From: Chitinophagales bacterium
GTDB lineage: Bacteria > Bacteroidota > Bacteroidia > Chitinophagales > Saprospiraceae
NCBI GenBank assembly: GCA_017303475.1
Contig: JAFLBO010000005.1
Location: 124,001 to 188,000, forward strand
Length of the DNA: 64,000 nucleotides
Reading direction: 5' to 3'
Positions 24,905 through 33,146 of this stretch are shown here, one piece after another (the first letter of the stretch is position 1; each line of letters opens with the position of its first letter). The position numbers were made by a program, and so were the translations under genes. The notes below the pieces were generated by a model. The model was not told where the DNA came from. It made no database searches and saw only the letters and a list, made by a program, of their open reading frames with translations.

Positions 24905-25516
24905 ATGCTTATTTTAGCAGCAGGGTTTGTGCTTAGCCTGATTGGTTCTTTGCCCCCCGGAATCATTAGTCTGACAGTTTCCCAAACCTCCATTCACCGC
25001 GGCTTGCGTGCTGCCTGGTTTGTAGCGGCCGGCGCTGCGTTTGCGGAGTTTTTTCAGGCTTGGATTGCGGTTGTGTTTACAGATTGGTTTATGCAGCATC
25101 CTGTTGCGGAAAAAGGCTTTCAATGGGCTGCCATGCCTGTGTTTTTTGTTTTAGGCATTCACCTGCTGTTTTTTGCCAAAGCTCCGGAAGTAAAAAACAC
25201 TACTGTTTTACCGTCATTACGCAACCAATTCAGGAAAGGTTTGCTCATTAGCGTGTTTAATTTACTGGCAGTACCTTATTGGTTTGTGTATTGTGGTTGG
25301 CTGCGGGTGGAAGGTTGGTGGCAGGAAGGCGCCATTTACACCCTGATTTTTGCGTTTGGAGTATCATTGGGTACTTTGTCGGCACTTGGATTATATGCCT
25401 GGCTGGGTCAACTAATTCTCCGACGTTCAGCCGCTATGGCCCAATATGCCAACCGATTTATCGGAATACTGTTTATTGGCCTTGGATTGAAGGTGTTGTG
25501 GGGGCTAATGCATTGA
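24905..25516 (+). CDS. LysE family translocator
   Basis: A 203-residue inner membrane exporter of the LysE/RhtB superfamily, which exports amino acids or related small molecules. About six hydrophobic segments are present. The opening GSLPPGIISLTVSQTSIHRG (residues 14-33) corresponds to the family signature G-PG....(V/L). The ATG at 24905 directly begins the first membrane helix; an earlier frame from 24854 adds no plausible sequence. It is divergent from the PKD/CHU_C gene and 19 nt before batB. The substrate is not predictable. Confidence 0.87.
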   Translation: MLILAAGFVLSLIGSLPPGIISLTVSQTSIHRGLRAAWFVAAGAAFAEFFQAWIAVVFTDWFMQHPVAEKGFQWAAMPVFFVLGIHLLFFAKAPEVKNTTVLPSLRNQFRKGLLISVFNLLAVPYWFVYCGWLRVEGWWQEGAIYTLIFAFGVSLGTLSALGLYAWLGQLILRRSAAMAQYANRFIGILFIGLGLKVLWGLMH

Positions 25517-25523
25517 AGATCAC

Positions 25524-25531
25524 TACTTTTG
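25524..25531 (+). promoter_or_regulatory. TAnnTTTG element 4 nt before batB ATG
   Basis: TACTTTTG, then ccgc, then the ATG at 25536. The geometry would give a leaderless or nearly leaderless batB transcript. Confidence 0.45.
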
Positions 25532-25535
25532 CCGC

Positions 25536-26534
25536 ATGTTTCAGTTTGAGCATCCACATTATTTATGGTTATTACTGACAGTTGCAGTGCTACCGGCGTT
25601 GGCCTACAGTTATTGGCGCTGGCGCAAACAGGCTATGTTGCAACTGGGCCAAACCGACAGGTTATGGAAAGGTTGGTCGGCGACCCGCTACTGGTGGAAA
25701 ACGGGCTTATTGACGTTTTCGATTGGCTTGCTGATCTTTGCCTGGGCTAATCCGCAATGGGGCACACGCAAACAACAGAGCGTTCAGGAATCTGCCGATA
25801 TTTTCATCGCGCTTGATATTTCCCAGAGTATGCTTTGCCGCGATGTGTCGCCAAGCAGGCTGGAACTGGCGCGCATTTTTACCCAAAAGCTGACACAAAA
25901 TCTGGTTGGTGAGCGCATTGGAGTGATTTTTTTTGCCGGTAACGCCTTTCTCGCCGTTCCGCTTTCCACAGATTATACCTTCGTTCTTCAAACCTTACAA
26001 AGCGCTCACCCTGATTTATTGACAGAACAGGGAACTGCCATTGGTCAGGCGCTTGAACTGGCTGAAAAATCTTTCCATGCCGGCGAAGGCGGCGGCAGAG
26101 CCGTGATACTCATTACCGATGGAGAAAACCACGATGAAGAGGCTGTCAATGTAGCTAAACGCTTGTACGACAACGGAATATCCATCACAACAGTTGGCGC
26201 AGGTACACCTGAAGGCGGCCCCATACCATTGGGCGATTGGGAGGGTGGACAATACAAGCACGACGAAAATGGCGAAGTGGTGCGGAGTAAATTGAATGAA
26301 GACCTGTTGCGTAAAATTGCCCAGGCCGGCAATGGCAGCGTCTGGAGTTTGCAACAGGGTGATCGTGCCGTGAAAGCCATCACTCAGGAAATGACTCAAT
26401 TGGAAAAACGCGCCATTGAGGTGCTTTCCCTGGATGAACTGGAGTCCTGGTACCAATGGTTGTTATTGCCGGCGTTGCTGCTTCTGGGACTGGATTCTTT
26501 TATTGTATATTGGCAAAACAAGCAAAAAACCTGA
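25536..26534 (+). CDS. batB: BatB-like von Willebrand factor A membrane protein
   Basis: A 332-residue inner membrane protein of the Bacteroides aerotolerance (Bat) type. It has two N-terminal membrane helices (9-27, 53-70), a VWA domain (about 87-290) and a C-terminal membrane helix (about 307-325). The MIDAS is complete: DISQS (D93, S95, S97) and TDGENHDE. Bat proteins interact with MoxR ATPases and support stress tolerance, cell shape or envelope functions. It overlaps the context of batC (1 nt gap). batA, moxR and batD are not in this window, so the set is incomplete here. Confidence 0.93.
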   Translation: MFQFEHPHYLWLLLTVAVLPALAYSYWRWRKQAMLQLGQTDRLWKGWSATRYWWKTGLLTFSIGLLIFAWANPQWGTRKQQSVQESADIFIALDISQSMLCRDVSPSRLELARIFTQKLTQNLVGERIGVIFFAGNAFLAVPLSTDYTFVLQTLQSAHPDLLTEQGTAIGQALELAEKSFHAGEGGGRAVILITDGENHDEEAVNVAKRLYDNGISITTVGAGTPEGGPIPLGDWEGGQYKHDENGEVVRSKLNEDLLRKIAQAGNGSVWSLQQGDRAVKAITQEMTQLEKRAIEVLSLDELESWYQWLLLPALLLLGLDSFIVYWQNKQKT

Positions 26535-26535
26535 C

Positions 26536-27279
26536 ATGAAGCGGGTAATATTCCTTTTAATAGCTCTAATTTCCGGTTCAATGCTCCGGGCACAGTCGGA
26601 TCATCCGCATTTGCGCAGGGGGGACCGTGCTTATAACCGGGATCAGTACAAAGAAGCCGAACAACATTACCGCAACGCCGCTGATCGGGATATCCGCAAC
26701 CCTAAATCTTTTTACAACCTTGGTAATGCGCTGTATCAGCAAGGTAAATTTGAAGACGCCAGCCGGAAATACGAACAGGCACTGGAACGACCTGAGACAC
26801 AAACCAAAACAGAATTGGCCGATACCTGGCATAACCTGGGCAATGCTATGCTCAAACAACGCAAATACCAGGACGCGGTTAAGTCATACCAGCAGAGTCT
26901 GCGTTACCGTCCGGGAGATGAAGCATCGAAAATGAACCTTCAGATAGCCAAAAAAAAGCTGGAAGAAGAACAGCAAAGGGAAAAGGAAAAGCAGCAACAA
27001 CAACAGCAACAACAGCAAAACCAGGATCAAAACAATCCTTCTCAGCAGCCCAATCAGCCCCCGCCTCCAAATAATAACCAAAACCCTGAGGAGCAACAAC
27101 AACCGCAGCAGCAACCTCAGCAACAGTCCTCTCAGCCTAAACAACAACAGCAACTCAAGCAGGAGGAAGCCAAAAGATTACTGGAAACGGCCATCAACAA
27201 CGAGGACCGCAAAAATGCCCGCAAGTACCGGGCCGCTGATCAGGCCAGTCCAAAGAAACGATCCAAAAAGGATTGGTAG
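26536..27279 (+). CDS. batC: BatC-like TPR protein with poly-Gln region
   Basis: A 247-residue exported protein with a signal peptide (1-19, SMLRAQ). Residues 25-145 carry three TPR units (GDRAYNRDQYKEAEQHYRNA, SFYNLGNALYQQGKFEDASR, TWHNLGNAMLKQRKYQDAVK). A Gln/Pro/Asn-rich segment (about 155-215) with runs of nine or more Gln follows, and the C-terminal RLLETAINNEDRK stretch is typical of BatC. The start is the ATG at 26536, 1 nt after the batB stop, so the two are translationally coupled. It probably acts as a periplasmic scaffold partner of BatB. The stop abuts that of the convergent DUF2520 gene. Confidence 0.9.
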   Translation: MKRVIFLLIALISGSMLRAQSDHPHLRRGDRAYNRDQYKEAEQHYRNAADRDIRNPKSFYNLGNALYQQGKFEDASRKYEQALERPETQTKTELADTWHNLGNAMLKQRKYQDAVKSYQQSLRYRPGDEASKMNLQIAKKKLEEEQQREKEKQQQQQQQQQNQDQNNPSQQPNQPPPPNNNQNPEEQQQPQQQPQQQSSQPKQQQQLKQEEAKRLLETAINNEDRKNARKYRAADQASPKKRSKKDW

Positions 27280-28062
27280 TCAGTGATTTACAGCGTGTAT
27301 GTTTGGGTTGATGTCTTCCGATAAAATGCGATAAATCTCCTGCCACTCAGGGTGTTTTTGCAATAATTGCATATGCCGGCTTACAGTATCGTTGTCGCCG
27401 CGCATGGCCGGACCGGTTTGCATGCGTTCCGGCGAATCCTGCAGCGCTTTGGCCAGGGTTTCTTCCATGAGCGGGTGCAGGAGTTCAAAAGGAAGATCTT
27501 TTTCGTCCAGAATTTTTTCTGCAATGGCAAAACACCTGTTGGCAAAATTATTGGCAAAAACAGCCGCCACGTGGAGCAAGGCCCGCTGATCATCGGTTAC
27601 ACGGTACACCAGATTTCCGATGGTTTTGGCAATTTTTTTCAGCATCAGGACATCCTCCGGGTGGGCTGCATCCACGCAAAAAGGTATTTTTGACCAAACG
27701 GGGGTGTGCTCTCTGGAAAAGGATTGAAGCGGATAAAACACGCCATAACGCTCGTAAAAACGCGCCAAAACTGCCCCGGCCGTGCCACCGGAAGTATGGG
27801 TTACGAGGGCGTGGGCAGCATATGGCGCAAAAGCTTCGGCTACCTCGGTAATAGCATCATCCTTAACAGCCACGATAACCCAATCGGCATCCGGAAGAAT
27901 TTCGGCCGGAACAACAGTCCATTGCGCATGCAAAATTTCTGCCAGGGCTTCGGCATTTTCAGCCGTGCGACTGATGACTTGGGCTACAGGCATGCCTTTG
28001 CTCCGCAGTCGTTTGCCCAGATGCCAGGCAATACGGCCGGCGCCAATTATGACGATCTTCAT
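27280..28062 (-). CDS. Rossmann-fold protein with DUF2520 (6PGDH-like C-terminal domain)
   Basis: A 260-residue NAD(P)-binding oxidoreductase-like protein. The N-terminal Rossmann domain has GAGRIAWHLG (7-16) and the second half is the DUF2520 domain (about 125-255), with FANNFANRC typical for its helices. The family resembles ketopantoate reductase and 6-phosphogluconate dehydrogenase structures; its substrate is unknown. hemE lies 59 nt upstream on the same strand, but the gap contains a TACATTTG element (28096-28103), so the gene may have its own promoter. The stop codon directly abuts batC. Confidence 0.9.
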   Translation of the reverse strand: MKIVIIGAGRIAWHLGKRLRSKGMPVAQVISRTAENAEALAEILHAQWTVVPAEILPDADWVIVAVKDDAITEVAEAFAPYAAHALVTHTSGGTAGAVLARFYERYGVFYPLQSFSREHTPVWSKIPFCVDAAHPEDVLMLKKIAKTIGNLVYRVTDDQRALLHVAAVFANNFANRCFAIAEKILDEKDLPFELLHPLMEETLAKALQDSPERMQTGPAMRGDNDTVSRHMQLLQKHPEWQEIYRILSEDINPNIHAVNH

Positions 28063-28095
28063 GAATCAATCGATAGTGTTTTGAGATAGGAATAG

Positions 28096-28103
28096 CAAAT
28101 GTA
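28096..28103 (-). promoter_or_regulatory. TAnnTTTG element upstream of the DUF2520 gene
   Basis: TACATTTG on the minus strand, 33 nt before the ATG at 28062, inside the 59-nt gap after hemE. No TTTG is found at the ideal upstream spacing. Confidence 0.45.
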
Positions 28104-28121
28104 CTGATTTCCTATGCAAGA

Positions 28122-29162
28122 CTACCGCTCATACCTCATGCCTTTAACGGTATCGACAAATACCCTTACGCCATCCAGCGGTGTATCCGGATATACCCCA
28201 TGACCGAGGTTTACGATGTGTTTACCCTGGAATGCGCCTATCATCCGCAGAGTTTCCTCCCGGATGGTTTTGGCATCTGCGTACAGGGTACAGGGATCGA
28301 GGTTACCTTGAAGCACTTTTTGTGGTCCTACTTTTTCCCTTGCAAAGGCTGGCGAAGTATTCCAGTCCAAACCTACCACCTGGCAGGAGGATTGACCAAT
28401 GTCTTCCAGCGCAAACCAGGCTCCTTTAGCAAAAATAGTTTTGGGTACCTCTGGCAGGGCATCGCAAATCTGGCGCAGGTAAGGCATGGCGAATGCCTGG
28501 TAATGAGCAGGCGCCAACTCCCCGGCCCAGGAATCGAACAACTGAATAAGGTCTGCGCCGGCCGCTACCTGTTGTTTCAGGTAAGCAATGGTGGTATCCG
28601 TAATTTTTTGCAGCAATGCGTGCGCTTGTTGAGGTTCGGCGTACAGCATACGGCGTGCCTTGGAAAAGGTTTTACTACCCCCACCTTCCACCATATAGGC
28701 CAGGATGGTCCAGGGGGCGCCGGCAAAGCCAATGAGTGGCACCCTGCCGTTTAGTTCTTTTTTAGTGATGCGCAGGGCCTGATAAACATACTCCAAATTG
28801 GCCGCAGCTTCTGTTCCAGAGCGGAGAATATCAATATCTCCCTGATTTTCAATGGTTTTGGGAAATTTAGGCCCTTTGGCTTCAATCATTTCATAATCCA
28901 GTCCCATAGCTTCCGGGATAACCAGAATATCGGAAAAAATGATGGCCGCATCTACTTGTAGTTCATCGACGGGCTGTATGGTAGCTTCGGCTGCCGCTTC
29001 AGGGGTTTTGACAAAGGCTTTGAAATCCGGAAATTTTTGGCGCAATGCCCGGTATTGTGGGAGGATACGTCCGGCCTGACGCATCAACCAAATGGGAGGA
29101 CGTTCGGTGCTTTCGCCGGCTGCGGCGCGGAGGAAAAGTGGTTTGCTGGTAACAGACGACAT
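28122..29162 (-). CDS. hemE: Uroporphyrinogen decarboxylase HemE
   Basis: It removes four carboxyl groups from uroporphyrinogen III to give coproporphyrinogen III in cytosolic haem synthesis. At 346 residues the length is normal. The family opening [18 protein letters not shown] is present (about residues 21-38), with the conserved catalytic Asp region in [17 protein letters not shown] and the C-terminal [17 protein letters not shown] at 29162 is used; a longer frame exists upstream but lacks conservation. A TACTTTTG element lies 24 nt upstream (29187-29194). No other haem gene is nearby. Confidence 0.97.
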   Translation of the reverse strand: MSSVTSKPLFLRAAAGESTERPPIWLMRQAGRILPQYRALRQKFPDFKAFVKTPEAAAEATIQPVDELQVDAAIIFSDILVIPEAMGLDYEMIEAKGPKFPKTIENQGDIDILRSGTEAAANLEYVYQALRITKKELNGRVPLIGFAGAPWTILAYMVEGGGSKTFSKARRMLYAEPQQAHALLQKITDTTIAYLKQQVAAGADLIQLFDSWAGELAPAHYQAFAMPYLRQICDALPEVPKTIFAKGAWFALEDIGQSSCQVVGLDWNTSPAFAREKVGPQKVLQGNLDPCTLYADAKTIREETLRMIGAFQGKHIVNLGHGVYPDTPLDGVRVFVDTVKGMRYER

Positions 29163-29186
29163 GTTGTATTTCAAGTGATAAGGCTG

Positions 29187-29194
29187 CAAAAGTA
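29187..29194 (-). promoter_or_regulatory. TAnnTTTG element upstream of hemE
   Basis: TACTTTTG on the minus strand, 24 nt before the hemE ATG. The upstream TTTG is not found at consensus spacing. Confidence 0.45.
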
Positions 29195-29283
29195 GGGCAG
29201 GGGAGTGCACTGCTTAGCCATTTGAAGAGTTTGTGACCGGAAAGTGACGAGATGTGATGGTGAGTTGGTATTTTTGCCATGTT

Positions 29284-29574
29284 ATGCGACAAAAAAACGA
29301 TTTTACCCTGGCAGAGGCCATGAAGGCCATGATTCAGGAATACCGGCTTGGAACGCAGCTCAATGAGGTGCGAATCCAGGGGTTATGGGCTAAACTGATG
29401 GGCAAAACCATCAGTACCTATACGTCGCAGATAACCGTTCGCAAAGGCGTTTTATACCTTACAATTATTTCTGCACCGCTCAAACACGAGCTTTCCTACG
29501 CCAAAGAAAAGATCAGAGACCTGATTAACGACGAACTTGGCGAGGAATATATCAAGGACGTAGTGATTCGGTGA
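29284..29574 (+). CDS. DUF721/DciA-like protein
   Basis: A 96-residue protein of the DUF721 family. Related DciA proteins load the replicative helicase; in Bacteroidota the role of DUF721 proteins is only inferred. Recognition: the helix RLGTQLNEVRIQGLWAKLMG and the strand region TISTYTSQITVRKGVLYLTI, which form the usual KH-like fold, followed by the P(L)KHEL..AKE.I stretch. The start is ATG at 29284, because a TATTTTTG element (29269-29276) lies 7 nt before it. It is divergent from hemE, and a photolyase follows 38 nt later on the same strand. Confidence 0.85.
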   Translation: MRQKNDFTLAEAMKAMIQEYRLGTQLNEVRIQGLWAKLMGKTISTYTSQITVRKGVLYLTIISAPLKHELSYAKEKIRDLINDELGEEYIKDVVIR

Positions 29575-29612
29575 TTCCTGCAACATTCGATACCCATCGT
29601 TGTTGTGCAGCC

Positions 29613-30980
29613 ATGCAAAAGCCTGTTTCTATCTTCTGGTTTCGTCGCGATTTGCGCCTGGACGATAATGCTGCCCTGTATCATGCCCTGAAATCCGGGC
29701 ATCCGGTCATGCCGATTTTCATTTTTGACCGGCATATTCTGGATGATCTGACCGATAAAAAGGATGCTCGGGTAACGTTCATACACCAGGCATTGTCCAG
29801 TCTGAAAACGCAGCTGGAAGAGCTGGGTAGTTCCCTATGGGTTTTTGATGGAAAGCCAGAAAAGGTGTGGCAACATCTGATCGCCACAGTGTCCATAGCA
29901 GGGGTATTTACCAACCATGATTTTGAACCATATGCCCAGCAACGGGACCAACAGGTGGCTTCTATGTTGTCAAAAAAAGCTATTCCGTTTCATACTTATA
30001 AAGACCACGTTATTTTCCAAAAAGAAGAGGTAGTAAAGACGGATGGACTGCCTTACACAGTTTTCACTCCTTATTCCAGGAAATGGCTTGAAAAACTCCA
30101 ATCCCGGAAGAGCAGCTTTGTGGATGAATCCGGAAGTAAGCAGGAAATTTCTTTTTACCTGAAGCCATATCCCAATAGCCGATATTTCAGCCGGTTCGCA
30201 CCCAGGGAGCATATATCTTTATCACCAGCAATTCCCTCCCTGGCATCACTGGGTTTTGACCCAACGGATATCAGCTTTCCTCCTTCAACGGTTACCAGAG
30301 GTTTGATTCGCAATTACGACAAGACGCGTGATATTCCCGGTATTGCCGGAACATCCAAACTGGGCATACACTTCCGTTTTGGCACTATCAGTATTCGTGA
30401 GAAGGCCCGGCATGCCCTGGAGCTGAATGCAACTTATTTAAACGAACTTATCTGGCGGGATTTTTACAGTCAGATCCTGGCCCATTTTCCCCACGTTGTT
30501 GGTCATCCATTTCGTCCGGCATACGACCTGGTGGAATGGCGTGCGGCTCCTGAAGATTTTGACAAGTGGAAGGCTGGTAAAACCGGCTACCCGCTTGTGG
30601 ATGCAGGTATGCGCGAGTTGAATGCTACGGGTTATATGCACAACCGGGTGCGGATGGTTGTGGCCAGTTTTTTAAGCAAACATCTGCTACTGGACTGGCG
30701 TCTGGGTGAGGCATATTTTGCTGAAAAGTTGCTGGATTTTGATTTGGCCAGTAATTCCGGAGGCTGGCAGTGGGCGGCTGGTTGCGGAACAGATGCGGCG
30801 CCTTATTTCCGGATTTTTAATCCTATGGAACAGGCCAAAAAATTCGATCCTGAGTACAAATACATCCGCAAATGGGTGCCGGAATTTGGTACGCCACTTT
30901 ACCCGCGCCCAATGGTAGAACATACTTTTGCCCGGGAAAGATGCCTGAATGTGTATAAAAAAGCACTAAAAAACGAGTGA
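29613..30980 (+). CDS. phr: Deoxyribodipyrimidine photolyase/cryptochrome family
   Basis: A 455-residue flavoprotein that uses blue light to split cyclobutane pyrimidine dimers in DNA. It has an N-terminal antenna-binding domain (SIFWFRRDLRLDDNAAL, residues 6-22) and a C-terminal FAD domain with GTSKLGIHFRFGTIS, LIWRDFYSQIL, HNRVRMVVASFL, and the hallmark FDLASNSGGWQWAAGCGTDA, followed by PYFRIFNP. These residues are typical of class I CPD photolyases; the electron-transfer Trp positions in GGWQW are present. The short leader and closeness to the DUF721 gene suggest joint transcription. A (6-4) photolyase or cryptochrome role cannot be fully excluded. Confidence 0.94.
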   Translation: MQKPVSIFWFRRDLRLDDNAALYHALKSGHPVMPIFIFDRHILDDLTDKKDARVTFIHQALSSLKTQLEELGSSLWVFDGKPEKVWQHLIATVSIAGVFTNHDFEPYAQQRDQQVASMLSKKAIPFHTYKDHVIFQKEEVVKTDGLPYTVFTPYSRKWLEKLQSRKSSFVDESGSKQEISFYLKPYPNSRYFSRFAPREHISLSPAIPSLASLGFDPTDISFPPSTVTRGLIRNYDKTRDIPGIAGTSKLGIHFRFGTISIREKARHALELNATYLNELIWRDFYSQILAHFPHVVGHPFRPAYDLVEWRAAPEDFDKWKAGKTGYPLVDAGMRELNATGYMHNRVRMVVASFLSKHLLLDWRLGEAYFAEKLLDFDLASNSGGWQWAAGCGTDAAPYFRIFNPMEQAKKFDPEYKYIRKWVPEFGTPLYPRPMVEHTFARERCLNVYKKALKNE

Positions 30981-30998
30981 GTGTACACTCACATTGGC

Positions 30999-31925
30999 TT
31001 AGGAGTGAATAAACCAGCCCCTTGGATATTCATTGAGGTTCCACTGGTGAAAAGCTTCCAATTGCTTCCAGGTTCTTTGTCGAAGGTAATCCAGACTTGG
31101 GGAATTAAAGGCCGGGTGCCCTTTGACTAATACCGGTTGGAGCAGGTTTTGGAACCGCGACATCTGTACATTTTCCATTTGTCCTTTTTGAACGTTTTGG
31201 AAAGCTATATGTGTATGACTCACACTGGCATCTGTTTCCTGTTGTGCTGTTAACCACACATCGCCCAGCGGTTGTTCCCCCTTGAATAGCCGGCGAATTT
31301 GCACCAGTGGCTGTCCTTGTTCGGACTCAAAAACACGAAGACCCGGCCAGTTGTCGGCTCCAGGTCTGGCTGTTTCCATATCAAAATGGCCTCCGCCTAT
31401 GTAACTGGCGCGCGTATTCCAGCCCTGTGGGTTGAAGGGCAACCTTGGCGCGTGTGGGGTGTCTTCTTCAGAAAAGTGTCCTTGTTGCCAATGGGTTATT
31501 GCAGCCCGGGTAGCGTAGGTGCAGGAATCCCAAAACAGCAACCGGATTGCTGACTGAAGCAGACGTAGCTGTAACTCAGGAGCAAAAATAGTCAGCACTG
31601 GTTCGCCTGGGAGTAGCAGTGTACCTTCTGGGGCTGCGCTCACATGTGCGCGCAGGCGTATGCGCTGAAGGTGATTTAGGAAGCTCTCAGAAAAAACCGA
31701 GCGACCTTTATTGTCTGTCACTTGTCCCAGTCTTTGAATTACCTGTGGACTAAACCGAAATCTGCGAACATGTTCAGCCAGCAAATCTGCACCACAGGCA
31801 ATGGTAAAGGGGGTATCCTGACTACTTAGCAAATGAGCAGCTACAGGTTTGCCATAAGATCCATCGTGCCAGGATTCCTGCGCATCGAATAAGGGCTGAA
31901 GGTCGGAGAGCCAGTCGAAAGACAT
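30999..31925 (-). CDS. Shortened nicotinate phosphoribosyltransferase-like protein
   Basis: A 308-residue protein. Residues about 38-145 look like the N-terminal part of nicotinate phosphoribosyltransferase: CGADLLAEHVRRFRFSPQVI, FLNHLQRIRLRAHVSAAPEG, LLLPGEPVLTIFAPELQLR and LLQSAIRLLF, matching the aligned segments of the enzyme. A C-terminal part (about 200-240, LVQIRRLFKGEQPLGDVWL) recalls the enzyme's end domain. The central alpha-beta barrel of 150-200 residues, with the phosphorylated His and PRPP site, is missing. It is the last gene of the dapF operon (18 nt after the outer-membrane-like gene). Probably not an active enzyme; a binding or regulatory role is inference. Confidence 0.75.
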   Translation of the reverse strand: MSFDWLSDLQPLFDAQESWHDGSYGKPVAAHLLSSQDTPFTIACGADLLAEHVRRFRFSPQVIQRLGQVTDNKGRSVFSESFLNHLQRIRLRAHVSAAPEGTLLLPGEPVLTIFAPELQLRLLQSAIRLLFWDSCTYATRAAITHWQQGHFSEEDTPHAPRLPFNPQGWNTRASYIGGGHFDMETARPGADNWPGLRVFESEQGQPLVQIRRLFKGEQPLGDVWLTAQQETDASVSHTHIAFQNVQKGQMENVQMSRFQNLLQPVLVKGHPAFNSPSLDYLRQRTWKQLEAFHQWNLNEYPRGWFIHS

Positions 31926-31943
31926 GTGGGAAAGGGATTGTGG

Positions 31944-33140
31944 TTAGGGATTGGATTTGGGAAGTACTCCGAACAGGTTGTAATGCACTGCCAGGTAAAA
32001 CAATTCGCCCCGAAGGTACTCATTGCGGTTGCCAAAATTGAGTCCATTCCAACCTAATTTCAATCTGATGCCGTGGTAGGATCCTTTTGGGGTGTTCCAA
32101 TCGCGGTTATCTTTGGTAAAAAGTTTGACATCAGCTGTCAGAGCAGCCGCCAGGTGAAATTCTGTGAAGTAAAAATTGTCGTAATAAAGTGGCAATGGCT
32201 CTTCGTCCTCATCCGGCTCAGTGGGTTTCAGGATACCCAGTCCGGCGCCGACACTTGGAAATACCCTTATTTTTGGCCGATTGATCAGGTCGTAACCCAG
32301 GTTTAGTCCCAGCGATACAAAGGTGGTTGGGTCATCCTTGGGCCAGATATCTCCATTGGAAACAATATCTCTGCGAATGTACGGGCCTGCAAAGGTGGCA
32401 TCGAACAGGACGTTCCAGCGTTTGGTCCAGTAATAGAGGTCAAACTGCATGGCATAAGGAATACCCAGATTCCGTTCCAACTGGTCGCTCCAATTGCCCA
32501 GACAGAAGCCTCCGGATATGCCCAAAGCATGTTTAGATGGCTTCATGATGGCTGGTTTGATGCTATGAACAAATGGTTTGAAGCGAGATGCCGGATAGTG
32601 GACTTCAAATGATTGCAGGCGGGATGCCCATTCTTCTTCGTCGTGGTTCATCCGAAGCAGGTACTCCAGCAGTAGGGTAGTGAAGGCTTTTTCTTCTTCA
32701 TTCAGGAAAGCCGTCCGGATACTGCCGAAGATATCATACTTCCGTTCGTTGAGGGCAATATCAATATAGTCGAACAAACTGTCTTTGGGGGGCTGGATTT
32801 TCCAGGATTGAAGGGCTCGCTCATCTTCATTAAAGGTGGTTACCTCTGCCAATAGTGTACCGTAAGATTCTGTCCAGTAATACAACAGCCAACGTTCATC
32901 CCAAATCAAGCCGGCATACTGGGCATCTTCCAGTCTGGTTAAGGAATCCATCCAAAGGCCCGCGCCGGCGGGATCATCCAGGAGGAAAGAGGAGATCAAT
33001 TCCTGGCGTGAATCAGCAATTTTTTGGGCTTTGGATAATACCTGTACGGAGTCTGTAGCAGGGGTAGGAATAGAATCTGTTTGCGACCAGAGTTTAGTGG
33101 TAGCAAACCATAACAGGGGCAGGATAATTGTTTTTTTCAT
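31944..33140 (-). CDS. Hypothetical exported outer-membrane-type protein
   Basis: A 398-residue protein with a signal peptide (1-19, TTKLWSQ). The first part (about 25-200) is helical and charged, and the last 180 residues have alternating aromatic strands (YAMQFDLYYWTKRWNVLFDA, TFVSLGLNLGYDLI, VFPSVGAGLGIL, YHGIRLKLGWNGLNF), fitting a small outer membrane beta-barrel. The family is not recognised. The gene lies 6 nt after the dapF stop and 18 nt before the shortened NAPRTase gene, so all three form one operon. Its role is unknown. Confidence 0.75.
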   Translation of the reverse strand: MKKTIILPLLWFATTKLWSQTDSIPTPATDSVQVLSKAQKIADSRQELISSFLLDDPAGAGLWMDSLTRLEDAQYAGLIWDERWLLYYWTESYGTLLAEVTTFNEDERALQSWKIQPPKDSLFDYIDIALNERKYDIFGSIRTAFLNEEEKAFTTLLLEYLLRMNHDEEEWASRLQSFEVHYPASRFKPFVHSIKPAIMKPSKHALGISGGFCLGNWSDQLERNLGIPYAMQFDLYYWTKRWNVLFDATFAGPYIRRDIVSNGDIWPKDDPTTFVSLGLNLGYDLINRPKIRVFPSVGAGLGILKPTEPDEDEEPLPLYYDNFYFTEFHLAAALTADVKLFTKDNRDWNTPKGSYHGIRLKLGWNGLNFGNRNEYLRGELFYLAVHYNLFGVLPKSNP

Positions 33141-33146
33141 GGCTTA

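Noticed and set aside
26990..27160. Tandem repeat element
   Set aside because: It is the poly-Gln coding part of batC, not an independent repeat element.
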